Positions 52,617-64,000 of a DNA stretch of 64,000 bases are shown piece after piece. The DNA is taken from the NCBI RefSeq assembly GCF_021246465.1, contig NZ_JAHRHK010000002.1, positions 282,399 through 346,398 of the forward strand. Direction: 5' to 3'. A model generated the notes under the pieces. That model searched no databases. It was not told the origin of the DNA and saw only the letters and a list, made by a program, of their open reading frames with translations. This DNA is from Nocardioides sp. R-C-SC26 (lineage in GTDB: Bacteria > Actinomycetota > Actinomycetes > Propionibacteriales > Nocardioidaceae). A program made the translations under genes and the position numbers. Each line of letters begins with the position of its first letter. The first letter of the stretch is position 1.

Positions 52617-53801
52617 ATGAGTGACGCCGTCCACTATCTCGACCACGCGGCCACCACGCCGGTGGTCGACGCGGCCGTCGAGGCGATCACCGCAGAGCTC
52701 ACCCGCGGGGGCAATCCGAGTTCGCTGCACGCCTCGGGCCGCCGCGCCCGCCGCGTGGTCGAGGAGTCGCGCGAGACCATCGCCCAGGCATTGGACTGTC
52801 GTCCCGGCGAGGTCGTCTTCACCTCCGGTGGCACGGAGGCCGACAACCTGGCGCTCAAGGGCGGCTACTGGGCGCGACGGCGTGCGGACGACCGCCGTCG
52901 CCGGGTCCTGGTCTCGGCGGTGGAGCATCACGCAGTCCTCGACGCCGTGCACTGGCTCGCCGACCACGAGGGTGCCGAGGTCGAACTGATCGGTGTCGAC
53001 CAGCACGGCGTGCTCGATCTCGAACTGCTGAGCGCCAGCATCGAGCGCTCACCCGAGACGGTCGCTCTCGTCTCGACGATGTGGGCGAACAACGAGGTCG
53101 GCAGCGTGCAACCGGTCGGCGGCGTGGTCGCCGCTGCCGCGCCGCATCGCATCCCGGTCCACACCGACGCGGTGCAGGCCGTCGGCGCACTGCCCGTCGG
53201 CTTCGCCGCGTCCGGAGTGGACGCCCTGACCGTCTCGGCGCACAAGCTCGGCGGCCCCGTGGGGGTCGGCGCGTTGGTCGTGCGTCGTGATCTCGAACTG
53301 ACGGCGATCGCCCACGGTGGCGGGCAGGAGCGCGACGTCCGCTCGGGCACGCTGGACGTCGCCGCGATCGCCGGGTTCGCCGTCGCCGTCGAACTCGCCG
53401 TCAAGCAGCAGGCCGAGCACGCCCAGCGCATGCGCGAGTTGCGCGACGACCTGGTGCGGCGAGTCCTGGACTGCGTCGAGGACGCACACCTTCACGGGCC
53501 CTCTCTCGACTCGCCCGATCGCCTGCCCGGGATCGCCCACCTCGGATTCGCCGGGTGTGAGGGCGACTCCCTGCTGATGCTGCTGGACGCCCGTGGCATC
53601 GAGTGCTCGACGGGCGCCGCCTGTTCGGCGGGCGTGGCCCAGCCCTCGCACGTCCTCCTCGCCATGGGGTGCAGCGAGGAGCAGGCCCGACACTCGCTGC
53701 GGTTCAGCCTCGGCCACACCTCGACGGCCGACGACGTCGATGCCGTGGTCGCCGCGATCGGGCCGGTCGTGGAGCGGGCGCGCGCCGCGCGCCGCGCGTG
53801 A
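52617..53801 (+). CDS. iscS: Cysteine desulfurase (NifS/IscS class)
   Basis: A 394-residue PLP enzyme that removes sulfur from cysteine and passes it as persulfide. The PLP lysine is Lys210 ([12 protein letters not shown]), the catalytic cysteine Cys336 ([10 protein letters not shown]), and [17 protein letters not shown] holds the cofactor phosphate. The layout with mnmA 13 bases downstream indicates that it supplies sulfur for tRNA thiolation, as with mycobacterial iscS–trmU; it may also serve Fe-S assembly. The ATG at 52617 gives the family N-terminus [15 protein letters not shown]. Confidence 0.94.
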   Translation: MSDAVHYLDHAATTPVVDAAVEAITAELTRGGNPSSLHASGRRARRVVEESRETIAQALDCRPGEVVFTSGGTEADNLALKGGYWARRRADDRRRRVLVSAVEHHAVLDAVHWLADHEGAEVELIGVDQHGVLDLELLSASIERSPETVALVSTMWANNEVGSVQPVGGVVAAAAPHRIPVHTDAVQAVGALPVGFAASGVDALTVSAHKLGGPVGVGALVVRRDLELTAIAHGGGQERDVRSGTLDVAAIAGFAVAVELAVKQQAEHAQRMRELRDDLVRRVLDCVEDAHLHGPSLDSPDRLPGIAHLGFAGCEGDSLLMLLDARGIECSTGAACSAGVAQPSHVLLAMGCSEEQARHSLRFSLGHTSTADDVDAVVAAIGPVVERARAARRA

Positions 53802-53814
53802 GGTGCGGGCAGAC

Positions 53815-54939
53815 ATGACGCGGATGCGGGTGCTGGCCGCCATGTCGGGCGGAGTCGATTCGGCGGTCGCCGCCGCGCGAGTGGCCGAGGCCGGCCACGA
53901 CGTCACCGGGATCCACCTGGCGCTCTCGCGCAACCCGGCGTCCTACCGCTCGGGAGCGCGCGGCTGCTGCACGATCGAGGACGCCAACGACGCCCGTCGC
54001 GCAGCAGACGTGATCGGCATCCCGTTCTACGTCTGGGACCTCTCCGAGCAGTTCCACGCCGAGGTCGTCGAGGACTTCATGGACGAGTACGCAGCCGGCC
54101 GGACGCCGAATCCGTGCCTGCGGTGCAACGAGAAGATCAAGTTCGCCGCGGTGCTCGAGCGAGGTCTGGCCTTGGGCTACGACGCCGTCGCGACGGGTCA
54201 CTACGCGCAGGTGCGCACCGGCGTCGACGGGCTGGTCGAGATGCACCGCGCGGTCGACCACGGCAAGGATCAGTCCTACGTGCTCGGAGTGCTCGATCAA
54301 CGCCAGCTCGCGCACTCCCTCTTCCCGCTCGGCGGTTCGACCAAGACCGAGGTGCGCGCTGAGGCGGCTGCACGCGGACTGCTGGTGGCCGACAAGCCGG
54401 ACAGTCACGACATCTGCTTCGTGGCCGACGGCGACAACGCGGGCTGGCTGCGGGAGAAGCTGGGGGAGCGTGCGCCGAACCACGGCGGCCCGATCGTCGA
54501 CGACGCCACCGGCGAGGTGCTCGGGAAGCACGAGGGCACCTACGGTTTCACCATCGGGCAGCGCAAGGGTCTGCGGATCGGTCGGCCGGCCGCCGACGGG
54601 CGTCCACGTTTCGTGCTCGACATCGAACCGGTCTCGGCCACCGTGCGGGTAGGTCCTCGAGAGCGGCTCGCGGTCCACCGGCTGCGCGGCGTCGACCCGC
54701 GGTGGTGCGGCACCGTGCCCGGTCGGCTCGACGGCGCCGAGGTCACGGTGCAGCTGCGGGCCCATGGCGCGGAGCACCGTGCGATCGTCGTCGCCGTCGC
54801 GGGTCCCACCGGCACCGAGGTCGACGTCGAGCTGCTCGAGCCCGCCTCGGGCATCGCGCCCGGACAGGCGGTCGTGATCTACGACTCCACCCGCGTCGTG
54901 GGCTCGGCGACCATCAGCGCGACGGAGCGGGTCTCGTGA
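53815..54939 (+). CDS. mnmA: tRNA-specific 2-thiouridylase MnmA
   Basis: A 374-residue enzyme that makes 2-thiouridine at position 34 of tRNA-Glu, -Gln and -Lys. The ATP PP-loop is SGGVDS (residues 11–16), the catalytic cysteines are Cys101 in [12 protein letters not shown] and Cys201 in [12 protein letters not shown], and GHYAQ, DQSYVL and [10 protein letters not shown] are family signatures. ATG at 53815 is favoured; a second one 9 bases downstream is also possible. It is tightly linked to iscS, its sulfur source, and overlaps the next gene by GTGA. Confidence 0.95.
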   Translation: MTRMRVLAAMSGGVDSAVAAARVAEAGHDVTGIHLALSRNPASYRSGARGCCTIEDANDARRAADVIGIPFYVWDLSEQFHAEVVEDFMDEYAAGRTPNPCLRCNEKIKFAAVLERGLALGYDAVATGHYAQVRTGVDGLVEMHRAVDHGKDQSYVLGVLDQRQLAHSLFPLGGSTKTEVRAEAAARGLLVADKPDSHDICFVADGDNAGWLREKLGERAPNHGGPIVDDATGEVLGKHEGTYGFTIGQRKGLRIGRPAADGRPRFVLDIEPVSATVRVGPRERLAVHRLRGVDPRWCGTVPGRLDGAEVTVQLRAHGAEHRAIVVAVAGPTGTEVDVELLEPASGIAPGQAVVIYDSTRVVGSATISATERVS

Positions 54940-55937
54940 GATTCACCGGCGTCGGGTCGATGCCGGGTGAGGACTACGCCGAGGCGCTGAGGCTGATCGT
55001 CGGGGAGGTCGCCGAGGAGCCGGGTCTGCCCTTCGTCCCCGAGCTACCCGCTCGCGGCGTCGCAGCCGGGATGGTCGGTCGCGCGCTGGCCCTCGTGCCG
55101 GACCTCGGCGTCGACCTGCAACCGGCCGGATGGCGACTGACGGGGTCAACGGCGACGTCGGGTGTGGACCACCGACGCGCGCGGTCGCTGCTCGCCCAGG
55201 ACCTCGACGGCGTCGAGGAGGCTTTCGGTGCCTACGCCGGCCCGCTCAAGACCCAGGTCGCCGGCCCGTGGACGCTCGCGGCCACCGTCGAGCGCCCGCG
55301 GGGGGACAAGCTGCTCGCCGATCACGGCGCGCGCCGCGACCTGGCCCAGGCTCTCGCGGAGGGGGTGACCCAGCACGTGCGGGACCTGCGGCGTCGGATC
55401 GCCGGTCTCACCACACTGATCGTGCAGATCGACGAGCCGGTGCTCGCCGCAGTGCTCGGTGCGCGAGTGCCCACCGCGTCGGGCTTCGGGCGGCACCGGT
55501 CGATCGATCGGCCCGAGCTGACCGAGGCACTGGGCTGGGTGCTGGCCGCCGTGGCCGGCGCTGGAGCCGAACCCTGGGTGCACAGCTGCGAGGGCGACGC
55601 GCCGCTCGACCTGGTGCGGATGGCGGGGTCCCGCGGACTCGTCGTCGACCTCGCGCGGGTCGGCGCCCCCGGGTACGACGTCCTGGCGGAGGCGCTGGAG
55701 GCCGGGGAGAGCGTGGGTCTCGGCGTCGTCCCGTCGACCGACCCGGGTGTCGCCGCCCCCACCGCCACGGCGCTCGCCGAGCGTGTGCTGCGGTGGCTCG
55801 ACATGATGGGTCTGGACCCCGAGTCGGTCGGCGACCGCGTGGTGATCACGGGGTCGTGCGGATTCGCCGGCGCCTCGCCGTCCTGGATGCGCCAGGCGCT
55901 CGCCCTGGCCCGCGACGGTGCGCGCAATCTGCAGTGA
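54936..55937 (+). CDS. MetE C-terminal-domain-like methyltransferase
   Basis: A 333-residue protein resembling the C-terminal, zinc-containing half of cobalamin-independent methionine synthase (UROD/MetE-like barrel). The zinc ligands are preserved: His216 and Cys218 in [11 protein letters not shown] and Cys308 in [10 protein letters not shown]. The folate-domain N-terminal half is missing, so the methyl donor is unlikely to be methyltetrahydrofolate-triglutamate as in MetE. An equivalent stand-alone protein lies between trmU and ligA in mycobacteria, which supports true orthology; its reaction is unknown. GTG at 54936 overlaps the mnmA stop. Confidence 0.83.
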   Translation: MRFTGVGSMPGEDYAEALRLIVGEVAEEPGLPFVPELPARGVAAGMVGRALALVPDLGVDLQPAGWRLTGSTATSGVDHRRARSLLAQDLDGVEEAFGAYAGPLKTQVAGPWTLAATVERPRGDKLLADHGARRDLAQALAEGVTQHVRDLRRRIAGLTTLIVQIDEPVLAAVLGARVPTASGFGRHRSIDRPELTEALGWVLAAVAGAGAEPWVHSCEGDAPLDLVRMAGSRGLVVDLARVGAPGYDVLAEALEAGESVGLGVVPSTDPGVAAPTATALAERVLRWLDMMGLDPESVGDRVVITGSCGFAGASPSWMRQALALARDGARNLQ

Positions 55938-56021
55938 TCGGGGTTGACCCGTCTTGAACTGAAGACGGGTCAACCCCGATCGGCGCGTTGACCCGTCTTT
56001 GCTTCAAGACGGGTCAACGCG
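55936..56021. repeat. Palindromic repeat site 4, two hairpins
   Basis: Hairpin 1 (55936–55981) has a perfect 20-base-pair stem, GATCGGGGTTGACCCGTCTT with its complement, loop GAACTG; its outer arm includes part of the stop codon of the preceding gene. Hairpin 2 (55984–56021) has a 16-base-pair stem CGCGTTGACCCGTCTT with its complement, loop TGCTTC. It lies 11 bases before the stop of the convergent exporter gene. Confidence 0.87.
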
Positions 56022-56032
56022 GCGACGGGCGA

Positions 56033-57688
56033 TCAGTGGACGCCGGCGGGCGCCTCCTCGGTCGCGAGCTCGGTGTGCTTGACCCGGAGCAGGGTCCAGA
56101 TGATCAACGACGCCGTCCAGATCATGAAGGCACCGACGAGGAAGGCCTCGGTGGCGCCGTCGGCGAAGGCGGCGTGCTGGATCAGCTCGAGTGCCTTGGG
56201 GTCGGCGGCGAGTTGCTCGGGCGGGAGGCCGAGGCTCCCGACCAGGTCGTCGGCGCGGCCTGATGTCACGTGGAAGGCGATGGTGGAGAGCGTGGCCAGG
56301 CCGAGCGCTCCGCCCACCTGCTGCATCGTGTTGAGCACGCCCGAGCCGATGCCGGAGTCCTCGTGGCGGATGCCGTGGACGGCGATCAGGGTCAGCGGTA
56401 CGAAGCTCAGCCCCATGCCCAACGCCATCACGAGGATCCAGGGCGCGATCGCGGTCCAGTAGTTGATGCTGTCGCCCAGTTCGGCGCCGCTGCCGTAGGC
56501 CGAGACCAGTCCGGCGGTGGAGGCGTCGATCGAGAGCCGGTGGAACATGAAGAGCGCGAGCCCGGCCAGGATCGTGCCGGTGCCGACGATGTAGCGCGGG
56601 TCGACCTTCGCGATGAGCCGGGAGCTCGCCGTCGCACCGCCGACCATGCCGACCGTGAACGGAAGGAAGGCCAGACCGGTGTGCAGCGGGCTGTAGCCCA
56701 TGACGTCCTGCACGTAGAGGGAGAGGAAGAAGAACATCGAGAACATCGCCGCGGGCGTGATCATCATCGTCACGAAGGCGACGCCGCGCGTGCGGTTGGC
56801 CAGGATCGAGAGCGGCATGAGCGGCACCGAGACTCGCCGCTCGGCCATGATGAAAGCCACCAGCAGGGTGACGCCGAGACCGATGAAGAACAGCGTGACC
56901 GGGTCGCCGAAGCCGTGCGGCTGTCCTGTGGAGGAGTCCTCGAGGCTGATGTAGCTGATGCCGTACACCAGCGAGACGAGGCCGAGCGTGCCGAGCAGGG
57001 CGCCGACGACGTCGAGCTGGCCGGCGTGCGCCTCGGTGTCGGGAAGCAGCCGCGGAGCCAGGTAGGCCGCGACGAGTCCGATCGGCACGTTGATCAGGAA
57101 GGTCAGGCGCCAGCCGAACTCCGGGTCGATCCCGGTGAGCCAGCCGCCCAGCACGAGACCGACGGCGGCACCGACGCCCGACATCGCCGCGTAGACCGAG
57201 AACGCGCGATTGCGCAGCGGACCGGCAGGGAAGGTCGTCGTGATCAACGCGAGCGCGGTGGGTGCGGCGAGGGCGGCGCCGAGGCCCTGCAGACCGCGAG
57301 AGGACAGCAGCATGGCCTCGTTCTGTGCGACGCCGCCCAAGGCGGACGCGATCGCGAAGATGACCAGGCCGATCATGAAGATGCGGCGGCGACCGAAGAT
57401 GTCGCCGAGGCGACCGCCGAGCAGCAGCAGGCCGCCGAAGGCCAGGGCGTACCCGGTGACGATCCACTGCAGCGTGGACTCCATGTCGAGGTCCTTGCCG
57501 ATGTAGGGCAAGGCGATGTTGGCGATGGTGCTGTCGAGCACGACCATGAGCTGCGCGATGCAGATCAGGATCAGGGCGCCTGCGGCGTGTGCGGGCGCGC
57601 GTGTGGCCTCGGCGTCGTCGGGGACGACGTCGGCCGCGGCGGCGAGGTCGGCTGCCTCGCCGTCCTGGGCCAGGGTGTTGTCGGTCAT
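56033..57688 (-). CDS. MFS multidrug exporter, EmrB/QacA (DHA2) family
   Basis: A 551-residue exporter with 14 predicted helices. First-helix acid motif LMVVLDSTIANIALPYIG, motif A GGRLGDIFGRRRIF and motif C-like GVGAAVGLVLGGWLTG are visible. Similar proteins export antibiotics, dyes or antiseptics. The gene starts 46 bases after the TetR gene and on the same strand, so the repressor and exporter form an operon that should be derepressed by the substrate. It ends at palindrome site 4. A Glu/Ala-rich tail closes the protein. Confidence 0.9.
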   Translation of the reverse strand: MTDNTLAQDGEAADLAAAADVVPDDAEATRAPAHAAGALILICIAQLMVVLDSTIANIALPYIGKDLDMESTLQWIVTGYALAFGGLLLLGGRLGDIFGRRRIFMIGLVIFAIASALGGVAQNEAMLLSSRGLQGLGAALAAPTALALITTTFPAGPLRNRAFSVYAAMSGVGAAVGLVLGGWLTGIDPEFGWRLTFLINVPIGLVAAYLAPRLLPDTEAHAGQLDVVGALLGTLGLVSLVYGISYISLEDSSTGQPHGFGDPVTLFFIGLGVTLLVAFIMAERRVSVPLMPLSILANRTRGVAFVTMMITPAAMFSMFFFLSLYVQDVMGYSPLHTGLAFLPFTVGMVGGATASSRLIAKVDPRYIVGTGTILAGLALFMFHRLSIDASTAGLVSAYGSGAELGDSINYWTAIAPWILVMALGMGLSFVPLTLIAVHGIRHEDSGIGSGVLNTMQQVGGALGLATLSTIAFHVTSGRADDLVGSLGLPPEQLAADPKALELIQHAAFADGATEAFLVGAFMIWTASLIIWTLLRVKHTELATEEAPAGVH

Positions 57689-57733
57689 GGGATTCCTCAG
57701 GAGCTCGGTGATGGGGCGGTTGGTTTCGGTGGG

Positions 57734-58339
57734 TCAGGGGCTGCCGTCGGCCGTGGCCGGGCGGACGGCGGGAAGGATGATCTGGTCGATGACGCCGGTG
57801 ATGGTGACGTCGTCGGGGGCGTCCCCGAGCAGGAAGCGGCGATGCAGCACGATGCCGGCCAGCGCCGGCACGACGAGGTCGAGGTCGACGTCCTCACGCA
57901 CCTCGCCGCGCTCGCGAGCCCGGGTGAAGATCGAGCGCGAGATCTGCTCTTTGGGCCCGATGAAGTCGCGCCGGAACGCGGTGGCGAAGGCGGCGTCGCG
58001 CCCGATGGCGGTGATGACGCTCGCGAGGATCGACATCATCCGGTCGTCGGTCAGGCCGCCCATGCCGCAGAAGGCGGCGAGCAGGTCGCCGCGCAGGGTG
58101 CCGGTGTCGGGCGCCGCCGCCGGAGCCTTGAGCGAGACGAGCGCGTCGATGACGAGTTCGGCCTTGCCCTCCCAGCGACGGTAGAGGGTGGCCTTCGAGG
58201 CCCGAGCTGCCGACGCGACGGCGTCCATGGTGAGCCGGTCGTAGCCGACCTCGGCGAGCACGTCGAGGGTCGCGTCGAGGACCTCCTGCTCGCGGTCGCC
58301 TTCGACGCGCGGCCGGCTGGTCTCCCGGGCGGGGGACAT
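57734..58339 (-). CDS. TetR-family transcriptional repressor
   Basis: A 201-residue TetR/AcrR protein. The N-terminal helix–turn–helix (residues about 14–60) reads ILDATLDVLAEVGYDRLTMDAVASAARASKATLYRRWEGKAEL; the C-terminal ligand domain has the TetR_C_11-like segment. AGGAGGTG 4–5 bases before the ATG at 58339 is a strong RBS. It likely represses itself and the exporter downstream by binding the inverted repeat at 58360. Confidence 0.92.
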   Translation of the reverse strand: MSPARETSRPRVEGDREQEVLDATLDVLAEVGYDRLTMDAVASAARASKATLYRRWEGKAELVIDALVSLKAPAAAPDTGTLRGDLLAAFCGMGGLTDDRMMSILASVITAIGRDAAFATAFRRDFIGPKEQISRSIFTRARERGEVREDVDLDLVVPALAGIVLHRRFLLGDAPDDVTITGVIDQIILPAVRPATADGSP

Positions 58340-58359
58340 GACACCTCCTGGATGGAACG

Positions 58360-58373
58360 GAACGGTTTCGTTC
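58360..58373. promoter_or_regulatory. Probable TetR operator
   Basis: GAACG-GTTT-CGTTC, extended imperfectly to GGAACGGAACGGTTTCGTTC, lies 21 bases before the repressor ATG, where the promoter must be. It is AT-richer than its surroundings. A TetR site controlling the repressor–exporter operon is the simplest reading. Confidence 0.6.
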
Positions 58374-58474
58374 TATCCGATGGTGCGGCTTGCGCACGCC
58401 GCGCGTCAACTCCGATCCGGAACCGGCTCAGACCAGCGCGGCGAGCGGGAATAGACCCGCCCGACGTCGACGGT

Positions 58475-62510
<4,036 letters not shown>

Positions 62511-62518
<8 letters not shown>

Positions 62519-63056
62519 GGTGGGCTCCGGTGGTCGCGTCGGAATCGATGAGGAGGTCGTCGCCGAGCAGCCCGCGCAGCGTGGTGAGCGCCGCCGATGT
62601 CTGGCTCTTGACGGTGCCGTCGGTGACGCCGAGGAGGTGGGCGGTCTCCGCGACGGAGTGGTCCTCGTAGAACCGCAGCACGACGACGGCGCGCTGTCGC
62701 GGTGGCAAGGCAGCGAGAGCGGCGAGGAGGGTCGGCCGCAGGCTGGGGTCGATGTCGTCGCTCGCCGACGTCGGCTCGGGCAGCGCCTCGGTGGGCCGCT
62801 CGTTGCGCCAGCGCTTGGTGCGGAACCACGACCGTGCGGTGTTGACCAGCGTCGTGTGCGCATAGCCCGGCGCGGCGTCGACGCTGCGCACGCGCCCCCA
62901 GGATGCGTAGGTCTTCGCCAGGGCGGTCTGCACCAGATCCTCGGCCTCGCCGGCGTCACCGATGAGCAGGTAGGCGGTGCGGTACAGGCGTGGCCACACG
63001 GCCTCGACGAGGGAGGCGAACTCCGCATCGGAGGGTGGTCGGGACGCTCGGATCAT
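62511..63056 (-). CDS. RNA polymerase sigma-70 factor, SigE family (ECF)
   Basis: A 181-residue ECF sigma factor closely related to that at 17 kb: region 2 FASLVEAVWPRLYRTAYLLIGDAGEAEDLVQTALAKTYASW, region 4 LPPRQRAVVVLRFYEDHSVAETAHLLGVTDGTVKSQTSAAL. The ATG at 63056 is chosen because GGGAGAGA lies 7 bases upstream; a GTG 33 bases further upstream has no RBS. It shares a short divergent region with rlmC. Its membrane partner gene starts before its stop codon. Confidence 0.9.
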
Positions 63057-63138
63057 GGCGCTCTCTCCCGGATGAGACGACTCGGTCACCCTGACAGACG
63101 CCGCGACCCTGCGATCCGGTTGGTTCGCGACGGCGCAC

Positions 63139-63144
63139 TAGATT
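63139..63144 (+). promoter_or_regulatory. -10 box of rlmC
   Basis: TAGATT ends 6 bases before the GTG start of rlmC; leaderless mRNA predicted. Confidence 0.5.
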
Positions 63145-63150
63145 GATCCG

Positions 63151-64000
63151 GTGCGGTGCGGGTACTTCGAGGCGGGTCGCTGCGGCTCGTGCACCGAGCT
63201 GCCGACGCCGTACGCGGCGCAGGTGGGTGCGAAGGAGCAGCACTGTCGCGAGCTGCTCGCCGCCCACCCCGACCTGCAGTGGCTGCCGACGGTGACGAGC
63301 GCGGAGCAGGGGTTCCGCAACAAGGCGAAGCTCGTGGTGGCGGGGTCGGTCGAGGAGCCGACGCTCGGCATCCTCGCCCCCGACGGCGACGGCGTGGACC
63401 TGCGCGCGTGCCCCCTGTACTCGCCGGCGATGCATGCGTTGCTGCCCATGCTTGCTCGCTTCGTCACCCTCGCCCGGCTGACGCCGTACGACGTCGGGGC
63501 GCGCCGTGGCGAGCTCAAGCACCTGCTCGTGACCGAGTCACCCGACGGCGAGTTCGCCGTCCGATTCGTGCTGCGCTCGACCGAGGCCCTTCCGCGGCTG
63601 CGCAAGCACCTGCCGGGCCTGATGGAGCAGCTGCCGCGCGTGGTCGCCGTCAGCGCGAACCTGCAGCCCGAGCACAAGGCGGTGCTCGAGGGCGCCGAGG
63701 AGATCGCCCTGACCGAGCAGCAGACCCTGCCGATGCGCGTGGCCGGCGTCGTGCTCCACCTCGGTCCGCTCAGCTTCTTCCAGACCAACACGGCCGTGGC
63801 GAGCGCGCTGTACGGCCAGGCATCGGCATGGGCCGACGCGCTCGCGCCGACGTCGGTGCTCGACCTCTACTGCGGTGTGGGTGGCTTCGCGCTCCATCTC
63901 GCGGCTCCTGGACGGCGAGTCCACGGCGTCGAGGTCAGCGCCGACGCGGTCGCGAGCGCGCGCCGCTCGGCCCCCGCGGCGGGCCTCGGCGCCACGTTCG
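63151..64000 (+). CDS. rlmC: 23S rRNA (uracil-5-)-methyltransferase RlmC, 5' part
   Basis: The first 283 residues of a radical-free m5U methyltransferase; the gene runs out of the window. The N-terminal Fe-S ligands are in VRCGYFEAGRCGSCTEL, matching the RlmC/RumB subgroup, which has no TRAM domain. Further matches are EQGFRNKAKLVVAGSVEEPTLG, GELKHLLVTESPDGEFAVRFVLRS, GPLSFFQTNTAVASALY and the SAM-binding VLDLYCGVGGFALHLA. The target is U747 of 23S rRNA in E. coli; the same is inferred here. The catalytic Cys region lies beyond the window end. GTG at 63151 is fixed by the family N-terminus and the -10 box. Confidence 0.92.
   Translation, partial: MRCGYFEAGRCGSCTELPTPYAAQVGAKEQHCRELLAAHPDLQWLPTVTSAEQGFRNKAKLVVAGSVEEPTLGILAPDGDGVDLRACPLYSPAMHALLPMLARFVTLARLTPYDVGARRGELKHLLVTESPDGEFAVRFVLRSTEALPRLRKHLPGLMEQLPRVVAVSANLQPEHKAVLEGAEEIALTEQQTLPMRVAGVVLHLGPLSFFQTNTAVASALYGQASAWADALAPTSVLDLYCGVGGFALHLAAPGRRVHGVEVSADAVASARRSAPAAGLGATF

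Overview
The window is a 64 kb stretch of high-GC actinobacterial chromosome. The backbone order hemG–rpiB–nei–tig–clpP1–clpP2–clpX–(valS)–folC–ndk–mreBCD–mrdA–rodA–radical SAM/DUF2344–rne–rplU–rpmA–obgE–proB, followed by iscS–mnmA–metE-like–ligA, is the conserved actinobacterial housekeeping layout. The combination of mreBCD/rodA with an archaeal-type valyl-tRNA synthetase and an FNT-free, GNAT/SigE-rich accessory complement suggests Nocardioidaceae (Nocardioides-like), with moderate confidence; this is inferred from gene content and not from a search.

Region by region. 0–4.9 kb: the 3' end of a haem-pathway oxidase, rpiB, a Nei-type DNA glycosylase, a SpoIIE phosphatase, tRNA-Gly(TCC), tRNA-Pro(TGG) and trigger factor. 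5–9 kb: an accessory block (DUF1501 and DUF1800 exported proteins on the minus strand, then a divergent lipase-like hydrolase) that separates tig from clpP1. 9–11.9 kb: clpP1, clpP2, clpX, with a ClgR-type operator before clpP1. 12–19.2 kb: a mostly minus-strand block with archaeal-type valS, a GNAT protein, a SigE-family sigma factor with its membrane partner, a zinc alcohol dehydrogenase and a DUF4334 protein. 19.3–22.2 kb: folC, DUF4233, PPOX-like protein and ndk, joined by ATGA overlaps. 22.3–25.5 kb: a tight four-gene cassette (unknown protein, WXG100-like helical protein, DUF1023 hydrolase, lipoprotein). 25.7–31.6 kb: the mreBCD–mrdA–rodA cell-wall elongation operon. 31.7–38.7 kb: a copper-handling module, a ChaA-type antiporter and an EmrB-type exporter.

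38.7–43.6 kb: radical SAM protein and its DUF2344 partner, split by a DUF4190 membrane protein and a winged-helix protein. 43.6–50.9 kb: RNase E/G with a long histone-like N-terminus, rplU, rpmA, obgE, proB. 50.9–52.5 kb: two tandem secreted paralogues of unknown function. 52.6–56 kb: the sulfur relay pair iscS–mnmA coupled to a MetE-C-like protein. 56–64 kb: an exporter with its TetR regulator, a small alpha/beta hydrolase, ligA, a second SigE/membrane-protein pair and the 5' part of rlmC.

Three things cut across the genes. First, a palindrome with the core GTTGACCCGTCTT-N6-AAGACGGGTCAAC occurs at four places, always between convergent genes (4.9, 15.6, 35.7 and 56.0 kb), singly or in pairs; it looks like a dispersed bidirectional terminator or REP-like element. 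Second, at least eleven genes have a TANNNT -10 box ending only 6–7 bases before the start codon, so leaderless transcription is probably common. Third, accessory blocks interrupt the conserved backbone at about six places, and the palindromes tend to sit at their edges.
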